This document shows, piece by piece, positions 26,618 through 35,317 of a stretch of 64,000 nucleotides of DNA (positions within the stretch are counted from its first letter, which is position 1; each line of letters starts with the position of its first letter). Under the pieces are notes generated by a model that had not been told where the DNA came from, searched no databases, and was given only the letters and a program-made list of their open reading frames with translations. A program made the translations under genes and the position numbers. Source of the stretch: Paracoccaceae bacterium (GTDB lineage: Bacteria > Pseudomonadota > Alphaproteobacteria > Rhodobacterales > Rhodobacteraceae); contig JANSYP010000007.1 of NCBI GenBank assembly GCA_024742405.1, positions 62,001 through 126,000 on the forward strand, in the 5' to 3' direction.

Positions 26618-27748
26618 ATGACGACACGCATCACACTGGCCGCTCTCGCCGTCGCAGGGCTCACCGCTGGCGCCGCCGCGGCCCAGGACGAGCCTCGCCC
26701 CGAGGGTCTCGCAGCACTCGACCCGCCGCCGATTCCGGCCGACAACCCGATGACGCCGGAAAAGATCGCGCTCGGCGAGAAGCTCTTTTTCGACCCGATC
26801 CTGTCCGGCAACAACGCCATGCCCTGTTCGGCCTGCCATGAGCCCGCCGCAGGCTGGGCCGTGCAGGCACCGATCAGCTTCGGCTATCCGGGCACGACCC
26901 ACTGGCGCAATAGCCAGACCATCATCAACTCGGCCTACTACGGCAAGCTCTTCTGGGCTGGTGCGTCCGGATCGCTGGAGCATCAGGCGCGCTCGGCCGC
27001 CCGCGGCGGCGTCGCCGGCAATGGCGAAGACGACATGATGGAAGCGCGGCTGGCCTTCGTGCCGGAGTACCGCGAGGCCTTCAACGAGGTCTTCGGCGAT
27101 GACTGGCCGCTCGTGCGCCACGCCTACATGGCGCTCGCCGCCTACCAGCGCACGCTGGTGCAAACGGACACGCCGTTCGACACCTACATGCGCGGCGATG
27201 ACGACGCCCTGACCGACCAGCAGAAACGTGGTCTGAAGCTCTTTACCGGCAAGGCCAATTGCGTGGCCTGCCACAGCGGTCCGATGCTCACGAACGAGGC
27301 CTACTACAATATCGGGGTGCCGCCCTATGACGGCTGGGAGGACGACCCGATCGCCCAGATCACCTTCCGGTTCGAGCTCTACGCCAAGGGCGTGACCGAA
27401 GACATGTACCGCACGACCAAGGACGATCCGGGTCTCTATTTCCGCACCAAGCAGAAGGACGACAAGGGCAAGTTCCGCGTGCCCAGCCTGCGCTACACCG
27501 CCTACACCTATCCCTACATGCACAATGGCATGCTGGAGACGCTGCGGGATGTGGTCGTCTTCTACAATGAGGGCGGCGGCGAGAACGAGTTTGCCGCCAC
27601 CAAGAGCGATCTCATTCAACCCCTGGGCCTGAGCGACGAGGAAGTGGACGATATCGTCGCCTTCCTGGGAAGCCTCAGTGGCGATGAAATCCTGCCGGAG
27701 ATCCCCGAGATCCCGGTCATGGAACCGCTCCCCACCGTGCAGAACTGA
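26618..27748 (+). CDS. idrP2: Second di-haem cytochrome c peroxidase, IdrP-like
   Basis: A 376-residue periplasmic protein with signal peptide to about residue 22 and haem motifs CSACH (70-74) and CVACH (215-219). WAGASGSLEHQA and YPYMHNGMLETLRDVVVFYNEGGG are typical of CcpA/MauG proteins. The ATG at 26618 follows GAGGGAGG and starts 11 bp after the first peroxidase. The two peroxidases are clearly related but distinct, as in IdrP1/IdrP2 pairs. Expected role: reduction of H2O2 (or another product) of the adjacent molybdoenzyme, with electrons from a periplasmic carrier. Confidence 0.85.
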   Translation: MTTRITLAALAVAGLTAGAAAAQDEPRPEGLAALDPPPIPADNPMTPEKIALGEKLFFDPILSGNNAMPCSACHEPAAGWAVQAPISFGYPGTTHWRNSQTIINSAYYGKLFWAGASGSLEHQARSAARGGVAGNGEDDMMEARLAFVPEYREAFNEVFGDDWPLVRHAYMALAAYQRTLVQTDTPFDTYMRGDDDALTDQQKRGLKLFTGKANCVACHSGPMLTNEAYYNIGVPPYDGWEDDPIAQITFRFELYAKGVTEDMYRTTKDDPGLYFRTKQKDDKGKFRVPSLRYTAYTYPYMHNGMLETLRDVVVFYNEGGGENEFAATKSDLIQPLGLSDEEVDDIVAFLGSLSGDEILPEIPEIPVMEPLPTVQN

Positions 27749-27762
27749 CGAGGACAAGACCA

Positions 27763-28350
27763 ATGAGTAAAGTTGATCCGAAAATCCTCGCCGCCATCAA
27801 TGGCGAAAACGGGGAAGCCGAACAGGCAGGCACGCGCCGCTGTCTGATGAACCGCCGCGAATTTCTGCTCACGGGCGGGATCGCGACGACCGTGGTCATG
27901 GTGGGCATTCCCGGCATGCCCGAGGCGCAAACACCTGCGGCGGTCTCGACCTACCCGCGCAAGTTCATTGCCCGCTTGAGTGATCTGAGTGTCGATGAGC
28001 CGTTCGATTTCGAATATCCCGATGAGGGGCAGTACGCGGAGTCGATCCTCGTCAAGCTCGGCCAGAGGGCCGGTGGCGGGCTCGGTCCCGACGAAGATGT
28101 GGTGGCCTTCAATTACACCTGCACCCACCAGGGCGGCCCGCTTCAGGGCACCTACCAAGCTGCCGACAAGGCGCTTGGTCCCTGTCCGCTGCACCTGACC
28201 ACCTTCGATCTGACGCGCCACGGGATCTTCATCTCGGGTCAGGCGTACCAGTCGCTGCCCCAGGTGCTTTTGGAGCTCGACGGCGACGATATCTACGCCG
28301 TCGGCATGTTCGGCCTGATCTATGGCCGTTTCGACAATCTGATGGGCTGA
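27763..28350 (+). CDS. idrB: Rieske [2Fe-2S] small subunit, IdrB/AioB type
   Basis: A 195-residue protein with a twin-arginine signal (NRREFLLTGGIATTVVMVG, Arg31-Arg32) and Rieske ligands Cys120-Thr-His122 (CTHQGGPL) and Cys141-Pro-Leu-His144. Arsenite oxidase AioB and iodate reductase IdrB share this form. It lies 12 bp before the large subunit, in the B-A order of aio operons. It passes electrons between the molybdoenzyme and a periplasmic carrier. It has an N-terminal extension of about 27 residues before the Tat motif; an internal ATG at the MNRREF position is an alternative start. Confidence 0.85.
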   Translation: MSKVDPKILAAINGENGEAEQAGTRRCLMNRREFLLTGGIATTVVMVGIPGMPEAQTPAAVSTYPRKFIARLSDLSVDEPFDFEYPDEGQYAESILVKLGQRAGGGLGPDEDVVAFNYTCTHQGGPLQGTYQAADKALGPCPLHLTTFDLTRHGIFISGQAYQSLPQVLLELDGDDIYAVGMFGLIYGRFDNLMG

Positions 28351-28362
28351 GGGGGAACACAC

Positions 28363-31038
28363 ATGTCCACACCGTATTACGTGCCCGAAACCTCCGTCCC
28401 GCTGCCGCCGCCCGACGCCGACGTCATCTCGACGGCCTGCGACTACTGCATCGTGGCCTGCGGCTACAAAGTGTACCGCTGGCCCGTCGCCGGTGGCCGC
28501 AACGGTGGTCCCGGTGCCGATGAGAACGCGTTCGGCGAAGAGTTCCCGGTTGCGCCGCTGGGCGCCTGGGTCGCGCCCAACCAGCACAACATCGTTCTTC
28601 ACAACGGCGAGCCGCACCATGTGGTGATCATCCCCGACAAGGAGACCGAGTTCGTCAACTATACCGGCGGATCCTCGATCCGCGGCGGCGCTCTGGCCCA
28701 GAAGGTCTATAACCCGCAGACGCCCACCCGAGACCGGCTGCAATCGCCGATGGTGCGCATGTATGGCGTGCTGATGCCGGTGACCTGGGACTTCGCGCTC
28801 GATATCGCGGCCGAGGTCGGCAACTACGTGCTCGATAAGCACGGCACCAATGCCTACGGGGTCAAAACCTTCTCCTATGGCTACATGGAGAACACCTACG
28901 CGATCACGAAATACGCCCTGCGTAATGTCCGGACGGCGAATTTCACTTTCCACGACACGCCTTCGGATGTGACCTCGACGCCGGGTTTCCGCGATGCGGG
29001 CTTCGACAATTTCGGACCCAGCTACGACGACTGGGCCGAGGCGGATACGCTGCTGATGTGCGGTACGGACCCCTACGAGTCCAAGACGATCCTCTTCACC
29101 GACTTTATCATGCCGGCGATCCAGAGCGGGCAGAAGGCGATCTTCATGCTGCCGCGCAGCACCGGTGGTGTGGCCTTCGCCGTCAAGAACGGCGGGCTGC
29201 TGCTGGACATCCAGCCAGGCACGGACCTTCCCGTGGTGCTCGCCATCGCGCGGGTCATCGTGGAGAACGGCTGGGAGGACAGCGAGTGGATCCAGCAATG
29301 GGTCAACAACAAGTGGGAGAGCTCGTCGGGCTTCGGTCAGGGTACGCGGAACACGCCGTGGCAGTGGCGCACGACATGGGGCAAGTTCCAGACCGCTGGG
29401 TTCGAGGATTGGAAGGAATGGCTGCTCAGCCAGGACTATTCCAAGCCCGAGGTCGCGGCCGAAATGGCCCAGATCGATGTCGAGAAGATCTACACGGCGG
29501 CGGAGTGGATGGCCAAGCCGCGCGAGGACGGCTCGCGCCCCAAAACCTCTCTGATGATCGAAAAGGGGTTCTACTGGTCCAACAATACCGGCAACACGCA
29601 GGCGATCTCGGCGCTCGGGATCGTCTGCGGTGCGGGCGGACGCCCGGGTCAGGTGATCGGCCGGGCCGGCGGACACCAGCGCGGCGGTTTGCGCGGTGGT
29701 GGCTATCCCCGCAACAAGAGCCCCGAAAAGCTGCCCGGCCGTCGCCGCCGCGCCATGGACACCGACCGCTATTTGATGAGCGGCCACACACGGCTTGCCC
29801 ATGTCATCGGCACGACCTGGGTCCAGGCGATGTGCGGCAGCCAATCGCTGCAGGCCAAGTTCGACGAACTCACCACCCGCAATCCGCATCAGGTGATGAG
29901 CTTCGAGAAAGCCGACATCATCGACACGCTCAAACGCCGGGCGGACTCCGGCGGCATGGTGGTCTGGAACCAGGACATCTATCTGGTCGATCCCATCGGC
30001 GCACGTTACGCGGATATCGTCTTTCCGGCCTCGGGCTGGGGCGAGGAGACCTTCACCCGCGCCAATGGCGAGCGGCGTCTGCGGCTCTACCCGAAATTCT
30101 ACGACGCGCCGGGCGACGCCAAACCCGACTGGTGGATCATCGCGCAGCTGGCCCAGAAGATGGGCTTCGAAGGCTTCGACTGGGAGAACTCCAACGAGGT
30201 GCTGGAGGAAGGCGCGCGCCACTCACGCGGCAGCCGCAAGGACTTTAACATGGTCCACGTGGCGGCGAAGCGCGAAGGCAAGACGCTGCACGAGAAGTTC
30301 GCCGAGTTCGGCACCAACGGCATCCAGGGACCGGTCCTCATGGACGATGCGGGCAACCTGGTGGAGACAAAGCGGCTGCACGACGTGAACCGCGTGCTTC
30401 CCGCCGAGGGGCCGAAGGGCGCCAATGTCTTTAACAAGAAGCTCACGCATTTCAACAGCCAGACCGGCAAGTGCAACATCCAGAAGGCGCCTTGGGATCT
30501 TTTCGCGTCCTACTGGGAGTGGCTCAAGCCCCGCGAGGACGAAATCTGGATCAGCTCCGGCAGGATCAACGAGCGCTGGCAGTCCGGCTATGACGACCGG
30601 CGACGCCCCTATATTGTGCAGCGTTGGCCGGAGAACTGGATCGAGATCCATCCCACCGTCGCCGAAGCGCGCGGGATCGAGAATGGCGACTATGTACAGG
30701 TCTACTCGGACCGGATCCCGGTGCAGCGCGATACGATCGTGGGGGTCGAGGGATCGGACTTCGATTTCGCCGAGCTTCTCAAGAACGGTCATATCGAGCT
30801 CACCCGCGCCTCGATCACGGCGGTGGCCATGATCACCCCGGCTGTAAAGGAAAATCTGGGTTACATGGATTTCCTCCACACCGCGCAACCGGCCAACGCG
30901 CTCTCGGGGCGCGTGGTCGACTGGATCAGTGGTAACTACAACTACAAGATGGGCGTCGGAAAAGTGCGCAAGATGGGCGAGAGCCCTTACAAGCACCAGT
31001 TCCGTTCGATGTCCTTTGCACGCCGCGATATTGCGTGA
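28363..31038 (+). CDS. idrA: Molybdopterin oxidoreductase large subunit, IdrA/AioA type (probable iodate reductase)
   Basis: An 891-residue DMSO-reductase-family enzyme without its own signal peptide; it is exported with the Rieske partner, as AioA is. The [3Fe-4S] motif is Cys26-x2-Cys29-x3-Cys33 followed by GYKVYRWPV, as in arsenite oxidases. Further AioA-like blocks are WFAPNQHN-type VAPNQHNIVLHNG, IIPDKETEFVNYTGG, and a C-terminal GKVRKMGESPYKHQFR. Two di-haem peroxidase genes in the same operon are the hallmark of iodate reductase (IdrABP1P2) rather than arsenite oxidase, and no aioXSR-type genes are seen. Reaction if Idr: IO3- reduction in the periplasm. Arsenite oxidase remains the alternative until phylogeny is done. 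Confidence 0.78.
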   Translation: MSTPYYVPETSVPLPPPDADVISTACDYCIVACGYKVYRWPVAGGRNGGPGADENAFGEEFPVAPLGAWVAPNQHNIVLHNGEPHHVVIIPDKETEFVNYTGGSSIRGGALAQKVYNPQTPTRDRLQSPMVRMYGVLMPVTWDFALDIAAEVGNYVLDKHGTNAYGVKTFSYGYMENTYAITKYALRNVRTANFTFHDTPSDVTSTPGFRDAGFDNFGPSYDDWAEADTLLMCGTDPYESKTILFTDFIMPAIQSGQKAIFMLPRSTGGVAFAVKNGGLLLDIQPGTDLPVVLAIARVIVENGWEDSEWIQQWVNNKWESSSGFGQGTRNTPWQWRTTWGKFQTAGFEDWKEWLLSQDYSKPEVAAEMAQIDVEKIYTAAEWMAKPREDGSRPKTSLMIEKGFYWSNNTGNTQAISALGIVCGAGGRPGQVIGRAGGHQRGGLRGGGYPRNKSPEKLPGRRRRAMDTDRYLMSGHTRLAHVIGTTWVQAMCGSQSLQAKFDELTTRNPHQVMSFEKADIIDTLKRRADSGGMVVWNQDIYLVDPIGARYADIVFPASGWGEETFTRANGERRLRLYPKFYDAPGDAKPDWWIIAQLAQKMGFEGFDWENSNEVLEEGARHSRGSRKDFNMVHVAAKREGKTLHEKFAEFGTNGIQGPVLMDDAGNLVETKRLHDVNRVLPAEGPKGANVFNKKLTHFNSQTGKCNIQKAPWDLFASYWEWLKPREDEIWISSGRINERWQSGYDDRRRPYIVQRWPENWIEIHPTVAEARGIENGDYVQVYSDRIPVQRDTIVGVEGSDFDFAELLKNGHIELTRASITAVAMITPAVKENLGYMDFLHTAQPANALSGRVVDWISGNYNYKMGVGKVRKMGESPYKHQFRSMSFARRDIA

Positions 31039-31041
31039 TCC

Positions 31042-31071
31042 GTCGGTCCGGGCGTGCACGCCCGGACCGAC
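31042..31071 (+). repeat. Perfect 30-bp palindrome after idrA
   Basis: Arms GTCGGTCCGGGCGTG and CACGCCCGGACCGAC (15 bp each, no spacer) begin 4 bases after the idrA stop and end 20 bases before the next start. In RNA this is a very stable hairpin with a small central loop. It has no T-tract. It may protect the 3' end of the catalytic-subunit mRNA or attenuate expression of the downstream HEAT and pseudoazurin genes. Confidence 0.85.
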
Positions 31072-31091
31072 ACCCCAATGGGAGCACCACC

Positions 31092-33212
31092 GTGCGCGAT
31101 GAGATAGACAGACCCCCCAGCGGCGCGGGCATGTCCGCGCTCCGACGCTTTCTCGACGGCGAGAACGACGTACTGCGCTGCGCCGCCGTGCGCGCCTTGC
31201 CCCGGGCCACGGATGATGCCGATGCGGTGCGCACAGCCCTGATTGCGGCTCTGCTCGACCCGGACCCGGACGTTCGCAGCGAGGCGATGGACGCGCTTGT
31301 CGCCGAGGCGAGCTTTGAGGATGTGCCGGTGATCCTGCGCTCTCTGGAGGGCGATCCGGTCCGCGAGGTCAAGCTGTCGGCGATCGAGGCCTTGCGCCGG
31401 CTCCCCGATGACAGCGCGACAGAGTTGCTGCGTGCGCTGGTGCTGTCGCGCACCGAGGATCGCGTGTCCTGGGAGGATGAGGGCAGCGACTGGGAAGACT
31501 GGCTGGACGTACAGATCGCGGCCATTCGGGCTCTGGGCGACCTGGGCGTGACCGACGCCATCGACGACATGATGGCCGCGCGTGACGACGAATTCGGACA
31601 GCAACTGGACGTGCCGGTCTTCAATGCTTTGGCGGCGATGGGCGAAACCGGCGTCAGTTGGCTGGTGGCTGTGATCAGCACCGAAGGCGGTCAGGCGGGC
31701 CAGCGCGCGGCGGATGTGCTGGCGCGCTGCGCACCGGACGCGTTGCTCCAGTATATCGATGTGCTGGTCGAGTCCGAGGATGCACGGCTTCGAAAGATTG
31801 CCGTGCCTCAAATCGCGCCGGACGGGGCGCTGCTCGGCGTTCTGGCGCTGAAGGACTCCGACCCGACCGTGCGGCAGGCGGCTTTGGCGCGTGCGGCACC
31901 TGCACAGCCGGACCTGGCGCTTCGTGCGCTGCGCGACGCGGATGTCGCGGTGCAGGCCACGGCGCTGGAGCATCTGCAGCAACCGCTGCCGAGCGAGGAT
32001 CTCGAAGCAATCGTCGACAACGTCCTGGCCTGGCTGCAGCAGGGGTCGCCTGCGTTGATGCGGACGGCTGCGATGAAGCTTGCGCAGCTTGCGCCGGAGC
32101 GGGCCGAAGCGCCTTTGCTGGAGCTGATCGGAGACGGCACACGGCCACTGGATGCGCGCGTTGCCGCGGCCACAGCTCTGGGTGCGCTGGTGCCTGCTGT
32201 ATCTGTGGCCAAGCTGACATCGTTGCTGTCGAACCCGTCCCAGCAGGTCCGGGCGCGGCTGCTCGCCCAGCTGTCGGACCGCGCGCTTGGTGGCGACGCC
32301 GATGCGCAGGCCGTGCTCACGCAGGCGATTGGCGGCACACTGCTGTCGGAAGAAGAGGCGGTCCTGGCACCACGGACGGACGGACAGGGGCCCGATGTCG
32401 CCGCGCCCAAGGGCGATGCCGGCGGACCCGGTCGAATCCGGATCACGCGCGATGGCGAGATCATCGAGTCCGAGGACGCGCCGACGGCTGCAATGCCCCG
32501 AGGTTCGACCCTGGACTCGATCATGGCCGATCAGACGCCAGCCCCGGAACAAGCAGAAGACACCCCCGAAGAAAGCGCGCCCAAACGGCGCAAGCGGCGT
32601 GCTGTCGAAGGACCCAACGCCGTTGGCGAGGCCTTGGCGCTGGAGGCCATGAAAACCGCCGCCGTTGTCGAGATCGACGATGTCGAGGCGGCTCTCCTGA
32701 CCCAGACGCACACCGGTACGGACGAAGCCCGGCGGGCGGCCTGGCAATGCCTGGCGCGCCGCTCGGCAGATCGAGCACTGGGCGAAAACGCCCGGTGTGC
32801 GGCGCAAGCCGCTATTGCGGATCCCGACCCGGTGATCCGGCTCGCCGCCTACCAGATCCGCATGCGCGGCACTTTCGACGAAGACCTGATCCGTCTGGCG
32901 GCGCGTGACGAAGACGCGCTCATCCGGGCCGAAGCGGTTCGGGTGCTGCCCCCGGACAGCGCGCTGGCGCATCTGGGCGACCCGGTGCTGACCGTTCGCA
33001 GCGTCGCGCTGGACCGGCTCACCTCCGCGGAGGCGCCGGATCTGGCGACTGCGGCCTTTGACCAGCTTGTGGCCGCCGAACGCTCCGACACAATGTCCAT
33101 TCTCTTTTCTGCCTCGGCGCCAGCCACCGCGAAAGCGTTCAGCACGCTCACCGATGCTTCCCTCCCGCTGCGAAAGGCTCTGGTCATCCTGACGGCCCTT
33201 TCGCGGCAGTGA
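31092..33212 (+). CDS. HEAT-repeat protein of the iodate-reductase-like operon
   Basis: A 706-residue soluble protein made of many about 30-residue helical repeats (VRTALIAALLDPDPDVRSEAMDALV, LALKDSDPTVRQAALARA, LARDEDALIRAEAVRVL). Two repeat blocks (about 1-415 and 515-700) flank an acidic/basic linker (about 415-510) that contains a PKRRKRR patch. No signal peptide. The GTG at 31092 has GGGAGC 7 bases upstream; later ATGs lack a good site. HEAT repeat proteins bind other proteins. In this place a cytoplasmic assembly or maturation factor for the Mo enzyme, the Rieske protein or the peroxidases is plausible, but this is inference. Confidence 0.82.
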   Translation: MRDEIDRPPSGAGMSALRRFLDGENDVLRCAAVRALPRATDDADAVRTALIAALLDPDPDVRSEAMDALVAEASFEDVPVILRSLEGDPVREVKLSAIEALRRLPDDSATELLRALVLSRTEDRVSWEDEGSDWEDWLDVQIAAIRALGDLGVTDAIDDMMAARDDEFGQQLDVPVFNALAAMGETGVSWLVAVISTEGGQAGQRAADVLARCAPDALLQYIDVLVESEDARLRKIAVPQIAPDGALLGVLALKDSDPTVRQAALARAAPAQPDLALRALRDADVAVQATALEHLQQPLPSEDLEAIVDNVLAWLQQGSPALMRTAAMKLAQLAPERAEAPLLELIGDGTRPLDARVAAATALGALVPAVSVAKLTSLLSNPSQQVRARLLAQLSDRALGGDADAQAVLTQAIGGTLLSEEEAVLAPRTDGQGPDVAAPKGDAGGPGRIRITRDGEIIESEDAPTAAMPRGSTLDSIMADQTPAPEQAEDTPEESAPKRRKRRAVEGPNAVGEALALEAMKTAAVVEIDDVEAALLTQTHTGTDEARRAAWQCLARRSADRALGENARCAAQAAIADPDPVIRLAAYQIRMRGTFDEDLIRLAARDEDALIRAEAVRVLPPDSALAHLGDPVLTVRSVALDRLTSAEAPDLATAAFDQLVAAERSDTMSILFSASAPATAKAFSTLTDASLPLRKALVILTALSRQ

Positions 33213-33224
33213 AAGGATTGATCG

Positions 33225-33719
33225 ATGACGAAACCTGTCGCGGCGCCTCTGTGGCGCAAGTCGCTGGCAATCGGGACGGCTGCGGGCGTGCTGCTCGGTG
33301 TCGGTCTGGCGGCTGCCGAGCGGGCTCAACTCACTGTCGATCAGGTGACCGATTTCTCGGCCTCCTCCGCGTCGGGCATGTTCCGCTTTGCGCCGGACAT
33401 GATCCGGGTTGCCCCCGGTGAGACGGTAACCTTCCTCAACAGCCGCGGCAGCCATACGGTCAAGGCGCAGAAGGGTTTCTGGCCCGACGGCGTGGAACCC
33501 GTGGACATCGCCGGACAAACTCGTGCGGATGTCACGTTCGATCAACCGGGAATTTACGGCGTGACCTGCGCGCGACACGGGAAGTACGGCATGGTCATGC
33601 TTGTGGCCGTCGGCGATGCGGCTCCGACTGCAGAAGATATTGCGCGTGTTGCGGTGCTTCCGGCAAGCGACCGGGCCAAGGCCGGGTATCTGCGTCTGTT
33701 GGAGGGGTTTCCCGGCTGA
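33225..33719 (+). CDS. Pseudoazurin-type blue copper protein
   Basis: A 164-residue periplasmic cupredoxin. It has an N-terminal signal/anchor (about 10-30) and type 1 copper ligands His77 (SRGSHTVKA), Cys115, His118 (VTCARHGKYGM) and Met123. The pattern C-x2-H-x4-M is that of pseudoazurin. It starts 12 bp after the HEAT gene with AAAGGA upstream. Its likely role is a diffusible electron carrier between the respiratory chain and the molybdoenzyme or the di-haem peroxidases. Confidence 0.88.
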   Translation: MTKPVAAPLWRKSLAIGTAAGVLLGVGLAAAERAQLTVDQVTDFSASSASGMFRFAPDMIRVAPGETVTFLNSRGSHTVKAQKGFWPDGVEPVDIAGQTRADVTFDQPGIYGVTCARHGKYGMVMLVAVGDAAPTAEDIARVAVLPASDRAKAGYLRLLEGFPG

Positions 33720-33757
33720 CGCCCCTTCGTCTGGCGTGCATCGGTCGCTCAGCGCGG

Positions 33758-33775
33758 GGGGGCATTCAGGCCCCC
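33758..33775 (+). terminator. GC-rich hairpin after the pseudoazurin gene
   Basis: GGGGGC-ATTCAG-GCCCCC forms a 6-bp stem with a 6-base loop 38 bases after the pseudoazurin stop, a natural end of the operon. There is no run of T after it, so its strength as an intrinsic terminator is uncertain. Confidence 0.4.
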
Positions 33776-33886
33776 TCACGTTGCGTCGGGTCATGCTCCG
33801 CGGGCCTTGTGTTGCGCGCCGCTCCCCCACAGCTACAGGCAAACCCGGTCAGGGACCGCCGTAGTTGCGAGGAAACGGGGAACGAG

Positions 33887-34789
33887 ATGGTAGCGACAGC
33901 CACAGACGAGCTGATCGAGATCGGTCTTCGTGCCGCACGGACCCCGCTGCGGCGGCAGGTCAAGCTTTGGGCCCGCCATGCGGATGAAAAGCCCGACGTT
34001 GCTGCAGACCTCATGGCTTGCCTGCGGTGGCTGCACCGCGTCACGCCGGCGGATCGGCCGTTGCGGGCGCTGTCGATCGGGTCGAGCGAGGAGCCCCAGT
34101 TTCGGCTGCTATCAGCGGCAGCGGGTGGGGGGCTTTGGCTCTATGACGCTGATGCAACCGCCCTGGCGGCGGTGCGAGATCGCATCCGCCGTCAGATGCT
34201 CGTCGACATCCATCTGACGCACGGCGACTACTCCGCCGATTTCTCGGGTCCCGTGGCGGCACGTGACGCCCTCGCCGCCCGTCTCGGGGGGGCGCCTTTC
34301 GATCTCATCACCTTGCACCATGCGCTTTACTATTGCGCGGCAACGGACTGGCCGGAGCTGATATCGACCCTCTACAGCGTGCTCCTGCGCGCGCCCGGGG
34401 CGCTGCACCTTGCCCTGATGTCGGCCCATGACACGCGCCCCTACACGACAACCTGGCTCTACAATCATTTCGCCGGGAAATTCTTCGACCAGCACAACGA
34501 CCAGGACTTGGCGGGATTGGAGCCCAGGCTTGCGGCACGGTCGGAGTTCGCGCAGGCGCGTTTCGAAAGCCGGACCCGGACAGTGCGCTTTCTGACCGAT
34601 GATTTCGCCGATTTCATGGCGGTGGTCTGGATGATCATGCTGTACCCAGACGGCCATGCCTACACGCTGGAACAGCGGCGCGAGATCACCGAATTTGTGA
34701 TCGACGCGTTCTGGCACACCGGCCGCCCACTCACCCAGGTGCAGGACTATCTGAGTGTCTTCAAACAGGCCGATCTCTCGGGCAAATGA
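33887..34789 (+). CDS. Class I SAM-dependent methyltransferase-like protein
   Basis: A 300-residue Rossmann-type protein. Motif I is seen in RALSIGSSEEPQFRLL, an acidic motif II in LWLYDADATALAAV, and a late DLITLHHALYYC where motif IV is expected. The ATG at 33887 follows GAGGAAACGGGG; the frame is open earlier, but with no family features. It is a single gene after the iodate-reductase-like operon. The substrate is unknown. The glycine-rich motif I is degenerate (SIGSSEEP), so the activity needs checking. Confidence 0.6.
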   Translation: MVATATDELIEIGLRAARTPLRRQVKLWARHADEKPDVAADLMACLRWLHRVTPADRPLRALSIGSSEEPQFRLLSAAAGGGLWLYDADATALAAVRDRIRRQMLVDIHLTHGDYSADFSGPVAARDALAARLGGAPFDLITLHHALYYCAATDWPELISTLYSVLLRAPGALHLALMSAHDTRPYTTTWLYNHFAGKFFDQHNDQDLAGLEPRLAARSEFAQARFESRTRTVRFLTDDFADFMAVVWMIMLYPDGHAYTLEQRREITEFVIDAFWHTGRPLTQVQDYLSVFKQADLSGK

Positions 34790-34807
34790 TCCTGCGCTAG
34801 CCGCAGT

Positions 34808-35146
34808 TTAGGTGACGCGGTACGGCTCAACGCCTCGGCGCCATAAGACCGCGCTGCAGGTCGACGCTCGATTGCCCATGTAGGCCGAACGCTGTTCTCC
34901 AAATGGCGACGCCTCGTCCTTGTCCAGATCGCGGGCGACCTGGCGGCGACATTCCATGCGCTCGAACTGCTTGAGAAGCTGGAGGGGACCTTGCATGATT
35001 GGCCGAAGCGTGACGCGGTGCTTGAAGTAGAACTGCAGCTTCGGGCCGAGGCAGCGGTTTGGTCCGGCGTAATTCCTGAGATCGCGGAACTCGGAGCGCG
35101 GAGAGAGTTGAGCGGGCTGCCTTCCGGCCGCTGGACCGTGCCGCAT
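34808..35146 (-). CDS. Hypothetical protein in the gap before the tandem protease
   Basis: A 112-residue frame (MRHGPAAG...) with coding-like codon use in its C-terminal two thirds (LQFYFKHRVTLRPIMQG, LLKQFERMECRRQVARDLDKDEA), basic overall, no signal or TM. A weak GGAACG precedes the ATG. The family is not recognised. It is divergent from the protease gene and convergent with the methyltransferase. It may be a small real gene or chance open frame. The rest of 34790-35317 shows nothing else. Confidence 0.35.
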   Translation of the reverse strand: MRHGPAAGRQPAQLSPRSEFRDLRNYAGPNRCLGPKLQFYFKHRVTLRPIMQGPLQLLKQFERMECRRQVARDLDKDEASPFGEQRSAYMGNRASTCSAVLWRRGVEPYRVT

Positions 35147-35317
35147 CTCACGCGTTCCGGGTTTGTCCCTACGTCTACGGCCCGCCCGCTTCTCGGCATC
35201 CGCTGTCCGAAGGCCAACGCCCGCGCCGGGGCACGCGAGAGAGCCTACGACCTTGTCTCTGACCGGCCCACCCGCCAAACAGAGAGCGACCGCAATCAGC
35301 CGCTCGGGAGAAATAGG

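Noticed and set aside
26111-27748. 545-codon version of the second peroxidase starting inside the first
   Set aside because: The N-terminal part overlaps the first peroxidase out of frame. The ATG at 26618 has a strong ribosome site and a signal peptide.
27616-30222. Minus-strand open frame of about 868 codons across the Rieske and Mo-subunit genes
   Set aside because: Antisense shadow of two well-supported genes.
28363-31038. Direct call as arsenite oxidase AioA
   Set aside because: The Fe-S motif and partner are Aio-like, but two di-haem peroxidases in the operon and the lack of aioX/S/R-type genes favour iodate reductase. Kept as the alternative.
30987-33842. Minus-strand open frame of about 950 codons across the HEAT-repeat gene
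   Set aside because: Antisense shadow. No signal, domain or ribosome site; the plus-strand HEAT repeats are regular and in operon context.
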